Shown here piece by piece: positions 24,632 to 33,334 of a stretch of 64,000 nucleotides of DNA (the stretch's first letter is position 1; the number at the start of each line of letters is the position of its first letter). Source of the DNA: Lacisediminihabitans sp046156175 (GTDB lineage: Bacteria > Actinomycetota > Actinomycetes > Actinomycetales > Microbacteriaceae); the NCBI RefSeq assembly GCF_046156175.1, contig NZ_JAYLVL010000002.1, positions 682,001-746,000 of the forward strand, written 5' to 3'. A program made the position numbers and the translations under genes. The notes beneath the pieces were generated by a model. The model did no database searches. It saw nothing but the letters and a program-made list of their open reading frames with translations, and was not told the origin of the DNA.

Positions 24632-25510
24632 TTAGCTACCGACCGTCAGCGGATGCTCGGCGCAGGCCGTCTCTGGGGCGTGCTGCTCGCACACCACCAA
24701 CTGCACCCGGCAGGCGGGGTCGGAGCAGTTCTGCATGTGCTTCGTGGCGGCGCCGCACCGGTAGCAGCGGCCGATCACCGCGGAATCCGGGCTGAAGTCC
24801 ATCGACATGCGATTGTCGAAGACGTAGAGCGAGCCCTTCCAGAGGCCGGAGTCACCATAGGCCTCGCCGTATCTCGCGATGCCGCCGTCGAGCTGGAACA
24901 CGTTCTCGAAGCCGCGGCTGATCATGAGCGAACTGAGCACTTCGCAGCGGATGCCCCCGGTGCAGTAGGTCACGATCGGCTTGTCTTTGAGGTGGTCGTA
25001 GGCGCCGCTGTCGAGCTCGGCCACGAACTCGCGGGTGCTGCTCACCTGAGGCACCACGGCATTCTCGAACCTTCCGATCTGCGCCTCGAAGGAGTTGCGC
25101 CCGTCGAAGAAGACGACCTCCTCGCGGGCGACGAGTTCGTGCAGCTGCTGGGGACTGAGCCTGGTGCCGCCGCCGATCACTCCCGTTTCGTCGACCCGCA
25201 GCTCTCCCGGGGCGCCGAAGCTCACGAGCTCGTCGCGCACGCGCACGCTGAGGCCGGGGAAGTCGTTTCCGGCGCCCTCGCTCCACTTCACGTCGAGGTT
25301 CTTGAAGGCGGGGTACTCGCGCGTGGTGCGCAGGTAGGTCTTGACGTCGCTCAGTTCCCCGCCGACCGTAGCGTTGATGCCGTGTTCCGAGACGATGATG
25401 CGACCGCCCAGACCGAGGGATCGGCAGAGGTCGCGCTGCCAGAGCCGGATCGCGTCGGGGTCGGCGAGCGGGGTGAAGACATAGAACAGCAGGATCTTGG
25501 GGACGGCCAC
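24632..25510 (-). CDS. trhO: tRNA uridine(34) hydroxylase, rhodanese-related (TrhO)
   Basis: Oxygen-dependent enzyme hydroxylating wobble uridine-34 in tRNA toward 5-hydroxyuridine; 292 residues. An N-terminal acylphosphatase-like domain (about 1-95, with RIIVSEHGINATVGG) precedes a rhodanese domain whose catalytic Cys is C183 in VTYCTGGIRCE. The Cys-rich tail (CYRCG ... CSDPACR ... CEQH) is family-typical and may bind metal. It begins with a GTG that has TAGACT 6 nt upstream, hence probably leaderless, and is divergent from the glycosylase gene. Confidence 0.93.
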   Translation of the reverse strand: MAVPKILLFYVFTPLADPDAIRLWQRDLCRSLGLGGRIIVSEHGINATVGGELSDVKTYLRTTREYPAFKNLDVKWSEGAGNDFPGLSVRVRDELVSFGAPGELRVDETGVIGGGTRLSPQQLHELVAREEVVFFDGRNSFEAQIGRFENAVVPQVSSTREFVAELDSGAYDHLKDKPIVTYCTGGIRCEVLSSLMISRGFENVFQLDGGIARYGEAYGDSGLWKGSLYVFDNRMSMDFSPDSAVIGRCYRCGAATKHMQNCSDPACRVQLVVCEQHAPETACAEHPLTVGS

Positions 25511-25516
25511 CGATCG

Positions 25517-25522
25517 AGTCTA
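25517..25522 (-). promoter_or_regulatory. Candidate -10 box of trhO
   Basis: TAGACT on the minus strand, 6 nt before the trhO GTG. Confidence 0.5.
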
Positions 25523-25556
25523 ATTTCTGCGGCGGTCTGCTCCCGGCGGTGCCCCG

Positions 25557-25562
25557 TATTCT
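25557..25562 (+). promoter_or_regulatory. Candidate -10 box of the AlkA-like gene
   Basis: TATTCT lies 7 nt before the ATG at 25570, leaderless spacing. It is back to back with the trhO promoter. Confidence 0.5.
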
Positions 25563-25569
25563 CGAGGGC

Positions 25570-26490
25570 ATGGAACAGGCGCCGCTTCGCAGCAGCTACA
25601 GCCCGCCGCATCCGCTCGATCTCGCCCAGACGCTGCGACCGCTCAGTCGCGGAATGGCCGACCCGACGATGCAGTGGGATGCTTCGGGCGTCTGGCGCAC
25701 GATGCCGACGCCACTCGGCTCTGCGACCCTCCACCTCTCCCGTGACCGCGGCACGGTGCATGCCACGGCGTGGGGGGATGGCGCGGAGTGGGCGATCGAC
25801 GCGGTGCCGGAGCTGCTCGGCGCTGGCGACGACCCGGGGGACTTCGATGTGTCGCAGAACTCGTTTCTCCACGATTCGCACCGTCGTAACCCCGGACTTC
25901 GGCTGCTGCGCACCGGTCTCGTGCTGGAGATGATGATCGCGGCGATCTTCGAGCAGAAGGTCACCGGCAAGGAGGCCCGCCGCGCCTGGTCTGCGCTCGT
26001 GCGCGCCCACGGGGAGAGTGCTCCCGGACCGGCGCCGACCGGCATGCGCGTCTTCCCCTCTGCCTACGCCTGGCGCATGATCCCCTCCTGGGAGTGGCAC
26101 AGCGCGGGGGTCGACCCGCAGCGCTCCCGCACGGCCATCGCCGCGGCATCCGTCGCCGGAGGGCTCGAGCGCACGCTCGCCCTCGGTCGGGGCGGTGCCG
26201 AGGTCACGAAGCGGCTGCGGAGCGTGCCAGGAGTCGGCATCTGGACGGCGGCGGAGACGACCCAGCGCGCGCACGGCGACGCCGACTCGGTGAGCGTCGG
26301 CGACTACCACCTGCCTGCGGTGGTCGGCTGGGCCCTGATCGGCGCGCCCGTCGATGACGACGGGATGCTCGAGCTCCTCGCCCCGTGGGCCGGCCATCGA
26401 CAGCGTGTGATGCGACTCATCGAGGCGAGCGGCTTCGCGAAACCCCGCTTCGGGCCACGGATGACCATCCAGGACCACCGTCGCCATTAG
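25570..26490 (+). CDS. HhH-GPD DNA glycosylase (3-methyladenine glycosylase II-like)
   Basis: Base-excision repair glycosylase of 306 residues. The helix-hairpin-helix motif is RSVPGVGIWTAAET, and the catalytic Asp follows in SVGDYHLP. The N-terminal about 90 residues correspond to the AlkA-type substrate-recognition domain. LVLEMMIAAIFEQKVTGKEA is the family's first conserved helix. The lesion specificity cannot be assigned. Its TAG stop forms the beginning of the -10 box of the next gene. Confidence 0.88.
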   Translation: MEQAPLRSSYSPPHPLDLAQTLRPLSRGMADPTMQWDASGVWRTMPTPLGSATLHLSRDRGTVHATAWGDGAEWAIDAVPELLGAGDDPGDFDVSQNSFLHDSHRRNPGLRLLRTGLVLEMMIAAIFEQKVTGKEARRAWSALVRAHGESAPGPAPTGMRVFPSAYAWRMIPSWEWHSAGVDPQRSRTAIAAASVAGGLERTLALGRGGAEVTKRLRSVPGVGIWTAAETTQRAHGDADSVSVGDYHLPAVVGWALIGAPVDDDGMLELLAPWAGHRQRVMRLIEASGFAKPRFGPRMTIQDHRRH

Positions 26491-26493
26491 CGT
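26488..26493 (+). promoter_or_regulatory. Candidate -10 box embedded in the previous stop codon
   Basis: TAGCGT begins with the TAG stop of the glycosylase gene and lies 6 nt before the GTG start of the thioesterase gene. Confidence 0.45.
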
Positions 26494-26499
26494 TGTCCC

Positions 26500-27045
26500 G
26501 TGCACCTCATCTTTCGGACCTTCCTCGTCTGGCTGCGCCGCAACGGCCCGCGGCTCGACCCGCACGACGTCGGCCGCATGACCTTTCGCGTGCTCCCCAC
26601 CGATCTCGACGTGCTCGGCCACATGAACAACGGCGTGTACCTGTCGATCATGGATCTCGGGCGCATGGATCTCCTGCAGCGCTCCGGCGTCTGGTCCCGG
26701 CTGTTGAGGGCCGGATTCTTTCCGGTGATGGCGGATGAGACGATCAGTTTTCGGCGTTCCCTGATGCCGTGGCAGCGCTTCACGCTCGAAACCCGCATTG
26801 TCGGTTACGACGCAAAGGCGGTCTACGTCGAGCAGCGCATGGTCGTCGCGGGTGAGATCTACGCGCGCGCGACCACGCGCGGCCGCTTCGTGAAGAAGTC
26901 CGGCGGCACCGTCACCACGGCAGAGGTCGCTGAGGTGGCTGGCATCGATATCAGCGGTCGTCCGCTGCCAGAGTGGGTGGCGCGCTGGGCCTCGGATGTC
27001 GCACTCCCGGCCGCGCGCGCCGCGGCTCCGAGCGAGTGGGACTAG
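26500..27045 (+). CDS. Hotdog-fold thioesterase (THEM6/4HBT-like)
   Basis: A 181-residue protein with a GTG start. The acyl-CoA thioesterase region LPTDLDVLGHMNNGVYLSIM carries the conserved Asp and the HxNNxxY pattern of 4HBT enzymes. A hydrophobic start (HLIFRTFLVWLRR) could be a membrane-proximal helix, as in THEM6-like proteins. It hydrolyses an acyl-CoA of unknown identity. The gene follows the glycosylase gene by 9 bp but may have its own promoter. It is convergent with a small acidic protein. Confidence 0.87.
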   Translation: MHLIFRTFLVWLRRNGPRLDPHDVGRMTFRVLPTDLDVLGHMNNGVYLSIMDLGRMDLLQRSGVWSRLLRAGFFPVMADETISFRRSLMPWQRFTLETRIVGYDAKAVYVEQRMVVAGEIYARATTRGRFVKKSGGTVTTAEVAEVAGIDISGRPLPEWVARWASDVALPAARAAAPSEWD

Positions 27046-27088
27046 TCTCCCGGCCGGGTGGTCTCGCCTCGGGAATGAGGAAGTCCGC

Positions 27089-27313
27089 TTAGACGGAGTC
27101 GGGCTGCTCGAGCACGTCAGGCTGGTCAGCCGTGTCGGGCCCTGCCGTTTCCTCCGGATGAGCGCCGAGCGGACCGCCTCCGAAATCGGCGGCGCGGGCG
27201 GCATCCGCGCTCTGGCGCAGAAGCGCATCGGCCTCGGCCTGAGCAGCAGCCGCCTCTGACTCGTCGCCCGCGGCGGCACCGCCCTGGTTCGCGAATTGGT
27301 CGAACGTTGCCAT
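27089..27313 (-). CDS. Small acidic, probably disordered protein
   Basis: A 74-residue protein starting MATFDQFANQGGAAAGDESE. It is rich in Ala, Glu, Asp and Pro with no hydrophobic core. A good ribosome binding site (TAGGAG, 8-9 nt before the ATG) supports translation. I do not recognise a family. Confidence 0.65.
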   Translation of the reverse strand: MATFDQFANQGGAAAGDESEAAAAQAEADALLRQSADAARAADFGGGPLGAHPEETAGPDTADQPDVLEQPDSV

Positions 27314-27399
27314 GGCGAAGCTCCTAGATCCGGCGGCATTCTCGTCCACGCCGCTTCGCACGAGTTTAACCGCCTCCGTTGCGGGAGGCAAAGGCCGGG

Positions 27400-28950
27400 C
27401 TAGTGGCGCTCGAGCACGGCCATCGCGGCGTTCTGTCCACCGAGGCCGCTCACGCCACCCCCGCGCTGGGCGCCGGCTCCACACAGCAGGATCCTCTCGT
27501 GCGCGGTGGCGACACCCCAGCGTTCGGCCGCAGTGCCGAGATCGGCCGAGTCTTCGGCGAAAGGCCAGGACAGCGGGGCGTGGAAGATGTTGCCGCCGGG
27601 CAGCCCGAGGGCCGCCTCGAGGTCGTGGGTGGTCTTCGTCTCGATGCAGGGACGGCCCGCGGCATCCGTCAGCAGCAGCGACTCGATGGGCTCGGCGAGC
27701 ACACTGTCGAGGGAGTCGATCACGGCGCGTTCGAGAGCCGCACGCACGCTCTCGTTCGTGGTCGAGGTGACCAGTCGATGCGGAGTGTGGAGCCCGAAGA
27801 CGGTGAGAGTGTGCGCGCCGGAGGCCGACAGCTCCGGGGAGAGGATGCTCGGATCGGTGAGCGAATGGCAGTAGATCTCGGCCGGAAGCGGGCTCGGGAT
27901 GTCGCCGCCGGCTGCCGCCCGGAACGCGCGTTCGAGCTGGTCGTAGCCCTCGTTGATGTGGAAGGTGCCGCCGAACGCCGCGGCCGGATCGAGCGACGCA
28001 TCGCGGAGGCGGGGCAGTCGGCGCAGCAACAGGTTGACCTTCACCTGGGCGCCCTCGGCCGGTTCGCCGGGCTCGCCGAGCAGTCGCGACAGCACACTCG
28101 GAGCGACGTTGGAGAGCACTGTTCCGGCGTTCACAACGCGCTCGTCATCGCCGAGGCGATAGCGCACCTCGCCATCCGGGGTGATCGAGACCACCTCGGC
28201 GCCGGTGACCATGGTCGCACCGGCCGTGCGAGCGGCACCGGCCAGGGCGCTGGTGACCGCGCCCATGCCGCCCACCGGAACGTCCCAGTCCCCGGTGCCG
28301 CCACCGATCACGTGGTAGAGGAAGCAGCGGTTGGCGGCGAGGGTCTCGTCGTTGGCGGGAGCGAAGGTGCCGATGAGGGCGTCCGTCAGCACGACTCCGC
28401 GCACGAGGTCGTCGTCGAAGCTGCGCTCGATGACCTGGCCGAGGGGGCGCTCGATGAAGTCGATCCAGTTCGTGTCATCCACCAGGCGTCGCAGCTCAGA
28501 GCGGCGAAGCAGCGGCTCGGTCATGGTGGGGAACACGGCTCGAGCGAGGGCGCCGGTTCGGCCGTAGAAGCTCTGCCAGGCGTCGAAGTCGGCTCCCAGG
28601 GACTCGAATGAGCGCCGCGTGGCCCGGGCGTCGCCGTTGTCCACGAGCAGCCCGCGGCCGGTACCGGGAAGTGGAGTGTAGGAACTGTACCGACGCCGCA
28701 TGAGGCGGATGTCCAGTCCGAGATCCCGGATGATGGCCGATGGCAGCAGGCTGACAAGGTAGGAGTACCGCGAGAGCCGGGCGTCGATCCCTTCGAAGGC
28801 CTGCGCCGAGACGGCGGCGCCCCCGAGATGACCGAGTTTCTCGAGCACCGTGACCGAACGCCCGGACTGGGCGAGATAGGCCGCCGCGACGAGTCCGTTG
28901 TGGCCACCGCCGACGATGACGATGTCCTGCAGGCTCCTCGTGCTGTTCAC
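27400..28950 (-). CDS. FAD-dependent oxidoreductase, phytoene-desaturase/PYROXD2-like
   Basis: A 516-residue flavoprotein. The N-terminal fold is IVIVGGGHNGLVAAAYLAQSG, followed by V-L-E-K-L-G-H-L-G-G, as in the phytoene desaturase superfamily. The C-terminal FAD segment is ILLCGAGAQRGGGVSGLGG. The closest description is the NAD(P)/FAD-dependent or PYROXD2-like group rather than a carotenoid gene, since no carotenoid enzymes lie nearby. It starts with GTG. The substrate is unknown. Confidence 0.85.
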   Translation of the reverse strand: MNSTRSLQDIVIVGGGHNGLVAAAYLAQSGRSVTVLEKLGHLGGAAVSAQAFEGIDARLSRYSYLVSLLPSAIIRDLGLDIRLMRRRYSSYTPLPGTGRGLLVDNGDARATRRSFESLGADFDAWQSFYGRTGALARAVFPTMTEPLLRRSELRRLVDDTNWIDFIERPLGQVIERSFDDDLVRGVVLTDALIGTFAPANDETLAANRCFLYHVIGGGTGDWDVPVGGMGAVTSALAGAARTAGATMVTGAEVVSITPDGEVRYRLGDDERVVNAGTVLSNVAPSVLSRLLGEPGEPAEGAQVKVNLLLRRLPRLRDASLDPAAAFGGTFHINEGYDQLERAFRAAAGGDIPSPLPAEIYCHSLTDPSILSPELSASGAHTLTVFGLHTPHRLVTSTTNESVRAALERAVIDSLDSVLAEPIESLLLTDAAGRPCIETKTTHDLEAALGLPGGNIFHAPLSWPFAEDSADLGTAAERWGVATAHERILLCGAGAQRGGGVSGLGGQNAAMAVLERH

Positions 28951-29212
28951 TCGTCTGCGCCGCAGAGGCTCAGGCTGAGGGTGCTGGACGGGAGGACTGT
29001 CGACGGGTCGGCCATGAAGCCGATCCTACGAGGGCGCACCCGGGGTGCGCCTTCGAATGAGATCCGAACCTCGCCCTCGAACCGGGCGGTATCGATCTCG
29101 GACGGCCGACCCGACCGGCTCGCCGTGACGAGTCGACCTCCTTCGGTAGGGCAACCGGCCCGTGACCGGCGGCGGCCCCGGCACTCCCGCCAGGGCGCCT
29201 CATACCGATCTG
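28951..29212. other. Intergenic region with a short hairpin
   Basis: No convincing gene. A GGCGCACC-N3-GGTGCGCC inverted repeat lies at 29033-29051, downstream of the UBP-zinc-finger gene on its strand, without a T-run. It may act as a weak terminator or stabiliser. Confidence 0.4.
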
Positions 29213-29569
29213 CTAGCGCTGCTCCAACAGCCTTCCCTGCCAGTCCTGGGGCACCCGCTCCGCCGGGCCGGGAGTGGACTGAGCGACGGGATGACTCTCG
29301 GGGGGAGCGAGCTCCGGGCCCTCGAAGGTCTCCGAAGTCGCGTAGCTGTAGAACCAGCTCTCGCCAGGCTCGAAGGAGCGGATGACCACGTGCCCCGAGG
29401 CAGTCGCGTGCGCGGTGGCATGGCGGCCGAGCGAATCGTCGCAGCATCCGATGTGGCCGCAGGTGGCACACCGTCGGAGATGAAACCACCAGCCCTCGGA
29501 TGCCTCGCACTCGACACAGCCGGTCGAGCTCGGGACCGCAGTCGTATCGATAGCACTCGTTTCGCGCAT
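29213..29569 (-). CDS. UBP-type zinc finger protein
   Basis: A 118-residue single-domain protein. About residues 17-75 carry the ZnF-UBP arrangement: CVEC, then WWFHLRRCATCGHIGCCDD, and later HATAH and GHVVIRSFEPGESWFYSY. In eukaryotes this domain binds the ubiquitin C-terminus; in actinobacteria the free-standing form is common and its partner is unknown. The C-terminal tail (ELAPPESHPVAQSTPG) is Pro-rich. It is divergent from putA with about 50 bp between start codons. Confidence 0.9.
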   Translation of the reverse strand: MRETSAIDTTAVPSSTGCVECEASEGWWFHLRRCATCGHIGCCDDSLGRHATAHATASGHVVIRSFEPGESWFYSYATSETFEGPELAPPESHPVAQSTPGPAERVPQDWQGRLLEQR

Positions 29570-29608
29570 GCATTCATTGTGGACCCGCGGGCCCCGCCGC
29601 GCCCCAAG

Positions 29609-29614
29609 TAGTCT
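29609..29614 (+). promoter_or_regulatory. Candidate -10 box of putA
   Basis: TAGTCT lies 6 nt before the putA ATG, matching leaderless spacing. Confidence 0.5.
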
Positions 29615-29620
29615 CGATAC

Positions 29621-32600
29621 ATGCTTTCGCCCGCTGCAGATTCGCCCGTGAGCCCCGATCCGCTCGCCGCAGAGGCCGTGGCCACCGTGCGTCGCTGGCT
29701 CGCCGAGAGCGCGGATGTCGCCCCCGACCGTTCGGCGGAGCGCCTCGCCGGGGTGCTGAAGGATCCGCGCGGACTCGACTTCACCATCGGATTCGTCGAT
29801 CGTGTGGTGCGCCCAGAGGACTTGCGGGTCGCCGGCCGCAACCTCGAGAGGCTCTCCCGGGCTATCCCGGCGTTCCTGCCCTGGTACATGCGCATCGCGA
29901 TTCAGCTCGGCGGGGGTTTCGCGCCGCTGATCCCGTGGCCGATCGTGCCCATCGCCCGGCGGGTGCTGCGCGGAATGGTGAGTCACCTCATCCTTGATGC
30001 AAGCCCACGGCAGCTCGACCGCAGTATGCGGCAGCTGCGCCGGTCGGGCATCCGCCTCAATCTCAACCTGCTCGGAGAAGCGGTGCTCGGTGATGACGAG
30101 GCCGATCGCCGCCTCGCCGGCACGACCGACCTGCTCGCCCGCGACGATGTGGACTATGTCTCCATCAAGGTGTCCTCCGTGTCGAGCCAGCTCTCGATGT
30201 GGTCGTTCGACGAGACGGTGTCGCGGGTCGTGAGGCGGCTCACTCCGCTCTACGAACTCGCCGCGGCGTCCCCCACCACGAAGTTCATCAACCTGGACAT
30301 GGAGGAGTTCCGCGACCTCGACCTCACGATCGCGGTGTTCCGTCGCATTCTCGAACAGCCGAAGCTCACGACCCTGGAAGCCGGCATCGTGCTTCAGGCG
30401 TACCTGCCGGACGCGCTGGAGGCGATGCAGGGCCTCACCGCCTGGGCGATCGAGCGGCGGGCCGCGGGTGGAGCCGGCATCAAGGTGCGGGTCGTCAAGG
30501 GTGCGAATCTCGCCATGGAGCATGTGGATGCCGCCGTGCACGGCTGGCCGCTCGCCACCTGGGGCACGAAGAGAGACACCGACGCCAATTACAAGCGCGT
30601 GCTGGACTGGTCCTTTCTGCCGACGCGCACCGATGCGGTGCGGATCGGGATTGCCGGTCACAACCTGTTCGACATCGCCTGGGCCCGGCTGCTGGCGAAG
30701 CAGCGCAGGGTGGAGACCCGGGTGGAGTTCGAGATGCTGCTCGGCATGGCCACCGGACAGGCGGATGCCGTGAGGCGCGACGTCGGCGGCCTCCTGCTCT
30801 ACACCCCGGTCGTGCACCCCGGTGAATTCGATTCGGCGATCTCGTACCTCATCCGACGTCTGGAGGAGAATGCCTCGAGCGAGAACTTCATGTCGGGAGT
30901 CTTCGAACTTGCCGGCGATCCCCAGATCTTCGACCGGGAGGCCGCGAGATTCCTCGCCTCGCTCGAACGGCTCGCGGAGGATCGGCAGTCCGGGTTCGCT
31001 CCAGCCTCCCATCGTGTGCAGGACCGTCGCCTCCCGGTGCCGATCGCGCCCGTTGACACGGCGCCCCGCGTGTTCGCCAATGAGGCCGACACCAATCCGT
31101 CGATCGCGGCCAATCGTGCGTGGGGGCGCGAGATCCTGTCCCGCGTCGCATCCTCGACCCTGGGCGAGGCGGCCGTCGCCGCGGCCCGGATCACCGGCCT
31201 GCCCGCCCTCGAGGCGGTGGTCACCGCCACCGCGCGGGCCGGCGAGAGCTGGGGCCAACGGCGGTCGGACACTCGCGCGACCGTGCTGCACAGCGCGGGG
31301 GAGGCGCTCGCGGCGGCCCGCGCCGACCTCATCGAGGTGATGGCGAGCGAGACGGGGAAGACGATCTCCGAGGGCGACGTCGAGGTGAGCGAGGCCGTGG
31401 ACTTCGCGCACTATTACGCGGAACGTGCCCGCGAACTCGACAGGGTCGCCGACGCGGAATTCGAGCCGTCCCGGCTGATCGTCGTGACCCCGCCGTGGAA
31501 TTTCCCCGTCGCCATCCCGGCCGGATCGGTGCTCGCGGCACTCGCCTCCGGTGCCGGCGTGATCATCAAGCCGGCCCCGCAGGCGCGCCGCAGCGCTGCC
31601 GTGATGGTCGAAGCGCTCTGGGCCGGCGGGGTTCCTCGCGACGTCCTCGCTCTTGTGGACCTCGACGAGGGCGACCTCGGTCGCGAGCTGGTGTCGCATC
31701 CCTCGGTGGATCGCGTGATCCTCACCGGCGCGTGGGAGACGGCACGGCTGTTCCGCTCCTGGCGTCCCGACCTCCCGCTGCTTGCAGAGACGAGCGGCAA
31801 GAACGCGATCATCGTGACCCCGAGCGCCGACCTCGACCTCGCGGTGGCGGATGTCGTGAAGAGCGCCTTCGGCCACGCGGGCCAGAAGTGCTCGGCCGCG
31901 TCCCTCGTGATCCTGGTCGGGTCGGTCGCCACGTCCGAGCGTTTCCGCCGGCAGCTCCTCGACTCGGTGAGCACTCTTCGCGTGGGCTATCCCCAGGAGG
32001 CCACCACCGTGATGGGGCCGATCGTCGAGCCGGCGCACGGCAAGCTCCGTGCGGCCCTCACCACGCTCGGCGCGGGCGAGTCCTGGCTGCTGGCGCCGCG
32101 TTCGCTGGATGAGAGCGGAACGCTCTGGTCGCCGGGCGTCAAGGACGGGGTGGCTGCCGGATCCGAATTCCACCTCACCGAATACTTCGGTCCGGTGCTC
32201 GGGATCATGCGGGCCGACACGCTGGAGCAGGCGATCGCCTTGCAGAATGCACCGGCGTACGGCCTCACCGCGGGCATCCATTCGCTGGATGCCGCCGAGA
32301 TCGCGCTCTGGATCGACTCTGTGCAGGCGGGCAACCTCTACGTCAACCGCGGTATCACGGGAGCGGTAGTGCGCCGGCAGCCGTTCGGTGGCTGGAAGAG
32401 GTCGACGGTCGGAGCAAGCGCCAAGGCCGGCGGACCGAACTACCTGCTGACGCTCGGGGAATGGCGGCCGATGTTCGCCGAGCCGGGTCGCACGGCGATC
32501 CTCAAGGGACTCAGCGACACTGTGTCGCGCGTGATCGAGGCCGCGCAGCAGGGCATGGAGTTTCTCGAGTTCGATCGCGTGCGCGCCGGCGCCACCAGCG

Positions 32601-33112
32601 ACCAGCAGGCCTGGGTGGACGAATACGGCACGGTCAAGGATGTCTCCGGCCTCGGTGTGGAACGAAACGTGTTCCGTTACCGTCCGGTGCCGGTGACGGT
32701 GCGCCTGGCGGAAGGGGCGTCCCCCGCGCAGCTCGTGCGAACGATCGTGGCGGCGACGCGGGCGGGCGCTTCGCTCTCGATCAGTTCCGCGGTGCCGGTG
32801 GCAGCGGCACTCGTGCGCCTGTTCGGGACGGCGGTGCCGCCGCTCACTGTGGAATCCGTGGTCGTGGAGTCTGATGCCCGCTGGCATGCCCGGCTGCAGG
32901 CGGGGGTCAGGCCGAGCCGCATCCGTCTGCTCGGCGGCGACCGTCTCACGCTCGCGACGGTGCTCGACGGTGATCCGGATGTCGCGATCTACGCCGGCCC
33001 GGTGACCACCTCCGGGCGGATCGAGCTGCTGCCGTTCCTGCACGAGCAGGCGATCAGCATGACCGCCCACCGCTTCGGCAATCCCGACCCCGCCACCTTC
33101 GTGGCGCTCTGA
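29621..33112 (+). CDS. putA: Bifunctional proline dehydrogenase / L-glutamate-gamma-semialdehyde dehydrogenase
   Basis: Oxidises proline to P5C (flavin-linked) and then glutamate-5-semialdehyde to glutamate (NAD-linked); 1163 residues. The proline dehydrogenase barrel spans about 90-450 (VSIKVSSVSSQ, LDMEEFRDLDLT, VKGANLAMEHVDA). The aldehyde dehydrogenase domain spans about 510-970, with LAETSGKNAIIV and the nucleophile C757 in FGHAGQKCSAASL. A C-terminal about 150 residues extends beyond the ALDH domain, as in long PutA forms. No N-terminal DNA-binding domain is present. RocD, encoded at 41660-42874, makes the same semialdehyde from ornithine. Confidence 0.96.
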   Translation: MLSPAADSPVSPDPLAAEAVATVRRWLAESADVAPDRSAERLAGVLKDPRGLDFTIGFVDRVVRPEDLRVAGRNLERLSRAIPAFLPWYMRIAIQLGGGFAPLIPWPIVPIARRVLRGMVSHLILDASPRQLDRSMRQLRRSGIRLNLNLLGEAVLGDDEADRRLAGTTDLLARDDVDYVSIKVSSVSSQLSMWSFDETVSRVVRRLTPLYELAAASPTTKFINLDMEEFRDLDLTIAVFRRILEQPKLTTLEAGIVLQAYLPDALEAMQGLTAWAIERRAAGGAGIKVRVVKGANLAMEHVDAAVHGWPLATWGTKRDTDANYKRVLDWSFLPTRTDAVRIGIAGHNLFDIAWARLLAKQRRVETRVEFEMLLGMATGQADAVRRDVGGLLLYTPVVHPGEFDSAISYLIRRLEENASSENFMSGVFELAGDPQIFDREAARFLASLERLAEDRQSGFAPASHRVQDRRLPVPIAPVDTAPRVFANEADTNPSIAANRAWGREILSRVASSTLGEAAVAAARITGLPALEAVVTATARAGESWGQRRSDTRATVLHSAGEALAAARADLIEVMASETGKTISEGDVEVSEAVDFAHYYAERARELDRVADAEFEPSRLIVVTPPWNFPVAIPAGSVLAALASGAGVIIKPAPQARRSAAVMVEALWAGGVPRDVLALVDLDEGDLGRELVSHPSVDRVILTGAWETARLFRSWRPDLPLLAETSGKNAIIVTPSADLDLAVADVVKSAFGHAGQKCSAASLVILVGSVATSERFRRQLLDSVSTLRVGYPQEATTVMGPIVEPAHGKLRAALTTLGAGESWLLAPRSLDESGTLWSPGVKDGVAAGSEFHLTEYFGPVLGIMRADTLEQAIALQNAPAYGLTAGIHSLDAAEIALWIDSVQAGNLYVNRGITGAVVRRQPFGGWKRSTVGASAKAGGPNYLLTLGEWRPMFAEPGRTAILKGLSDTVSRVIEAAQQGMEFLEFDRVRAGATSDQQAWVDEYGTVKDVSGLGVERNVFRYRPVPVTVRLAEGASPAQLVRTIVAATRAGASLSISSAVPVAAALVRLFGTAVPPLTVESVVVESDARWHARLQAGVRPSRIRLLGGDRLTLATVLDGDPDVAIYAGPVTTSGRIELLPFLHEQAISMTAHRFGNPDPATFVAL

Positions 33113-33334
33113 AAAAGCGGCGGTAGCTACCCCCCGAACTGGCGGTCTGTCCCCCATTGTGCGGACACGTCTTGTCCCCACATACTCGACGTGGGGGTGC
33201 ACTAGGTGTCGCCCCGCTGCGGCCGGGTACCCGAGCACGGCCGTGGAAACTCGACCGGGTGCGTACCCGAATTGCGCATCCGGTCGGCTCGAACCCGAAA
33301 CCCGAAACCCGAAACCCGAAACCCGAAAGACGAT
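33113..33334. promoter_or_regulatory. Upstream region of the LAHTG surface protein gene
   Basis: Contains TACCCCCCG (33128-33136), the inverted pair CCCCAC-N9-GTGGGG (33176-33196 region), an ACTCGA-N3-GGGGGT element (33184-33198) and, directly before the start codon, tandem ACCCGAA repeats. Several of these recur upstream of the LAFTG gene. Confidence 0.45.
33293..33327. repeat. Five tandem 7-bp repeats ACCCGAA, G-quadruplex-capable on the minus strand
   Basis: Five perfect ACCCGAA units end 7 nt before the ATG of the surface protein. The complementary strand is five GGG runs separated by TTTC, which fits the G-quadruplex consensus. The array occupies the place where the ribosome binding site would be. 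Confidence 0.9.

Noticed and set aside
27050..27059. CCCGGCCGGG palindrome between convergent genes
   Set aside because: Ten bases in GC-rich DNA without a loop or T-run; expected by chance.
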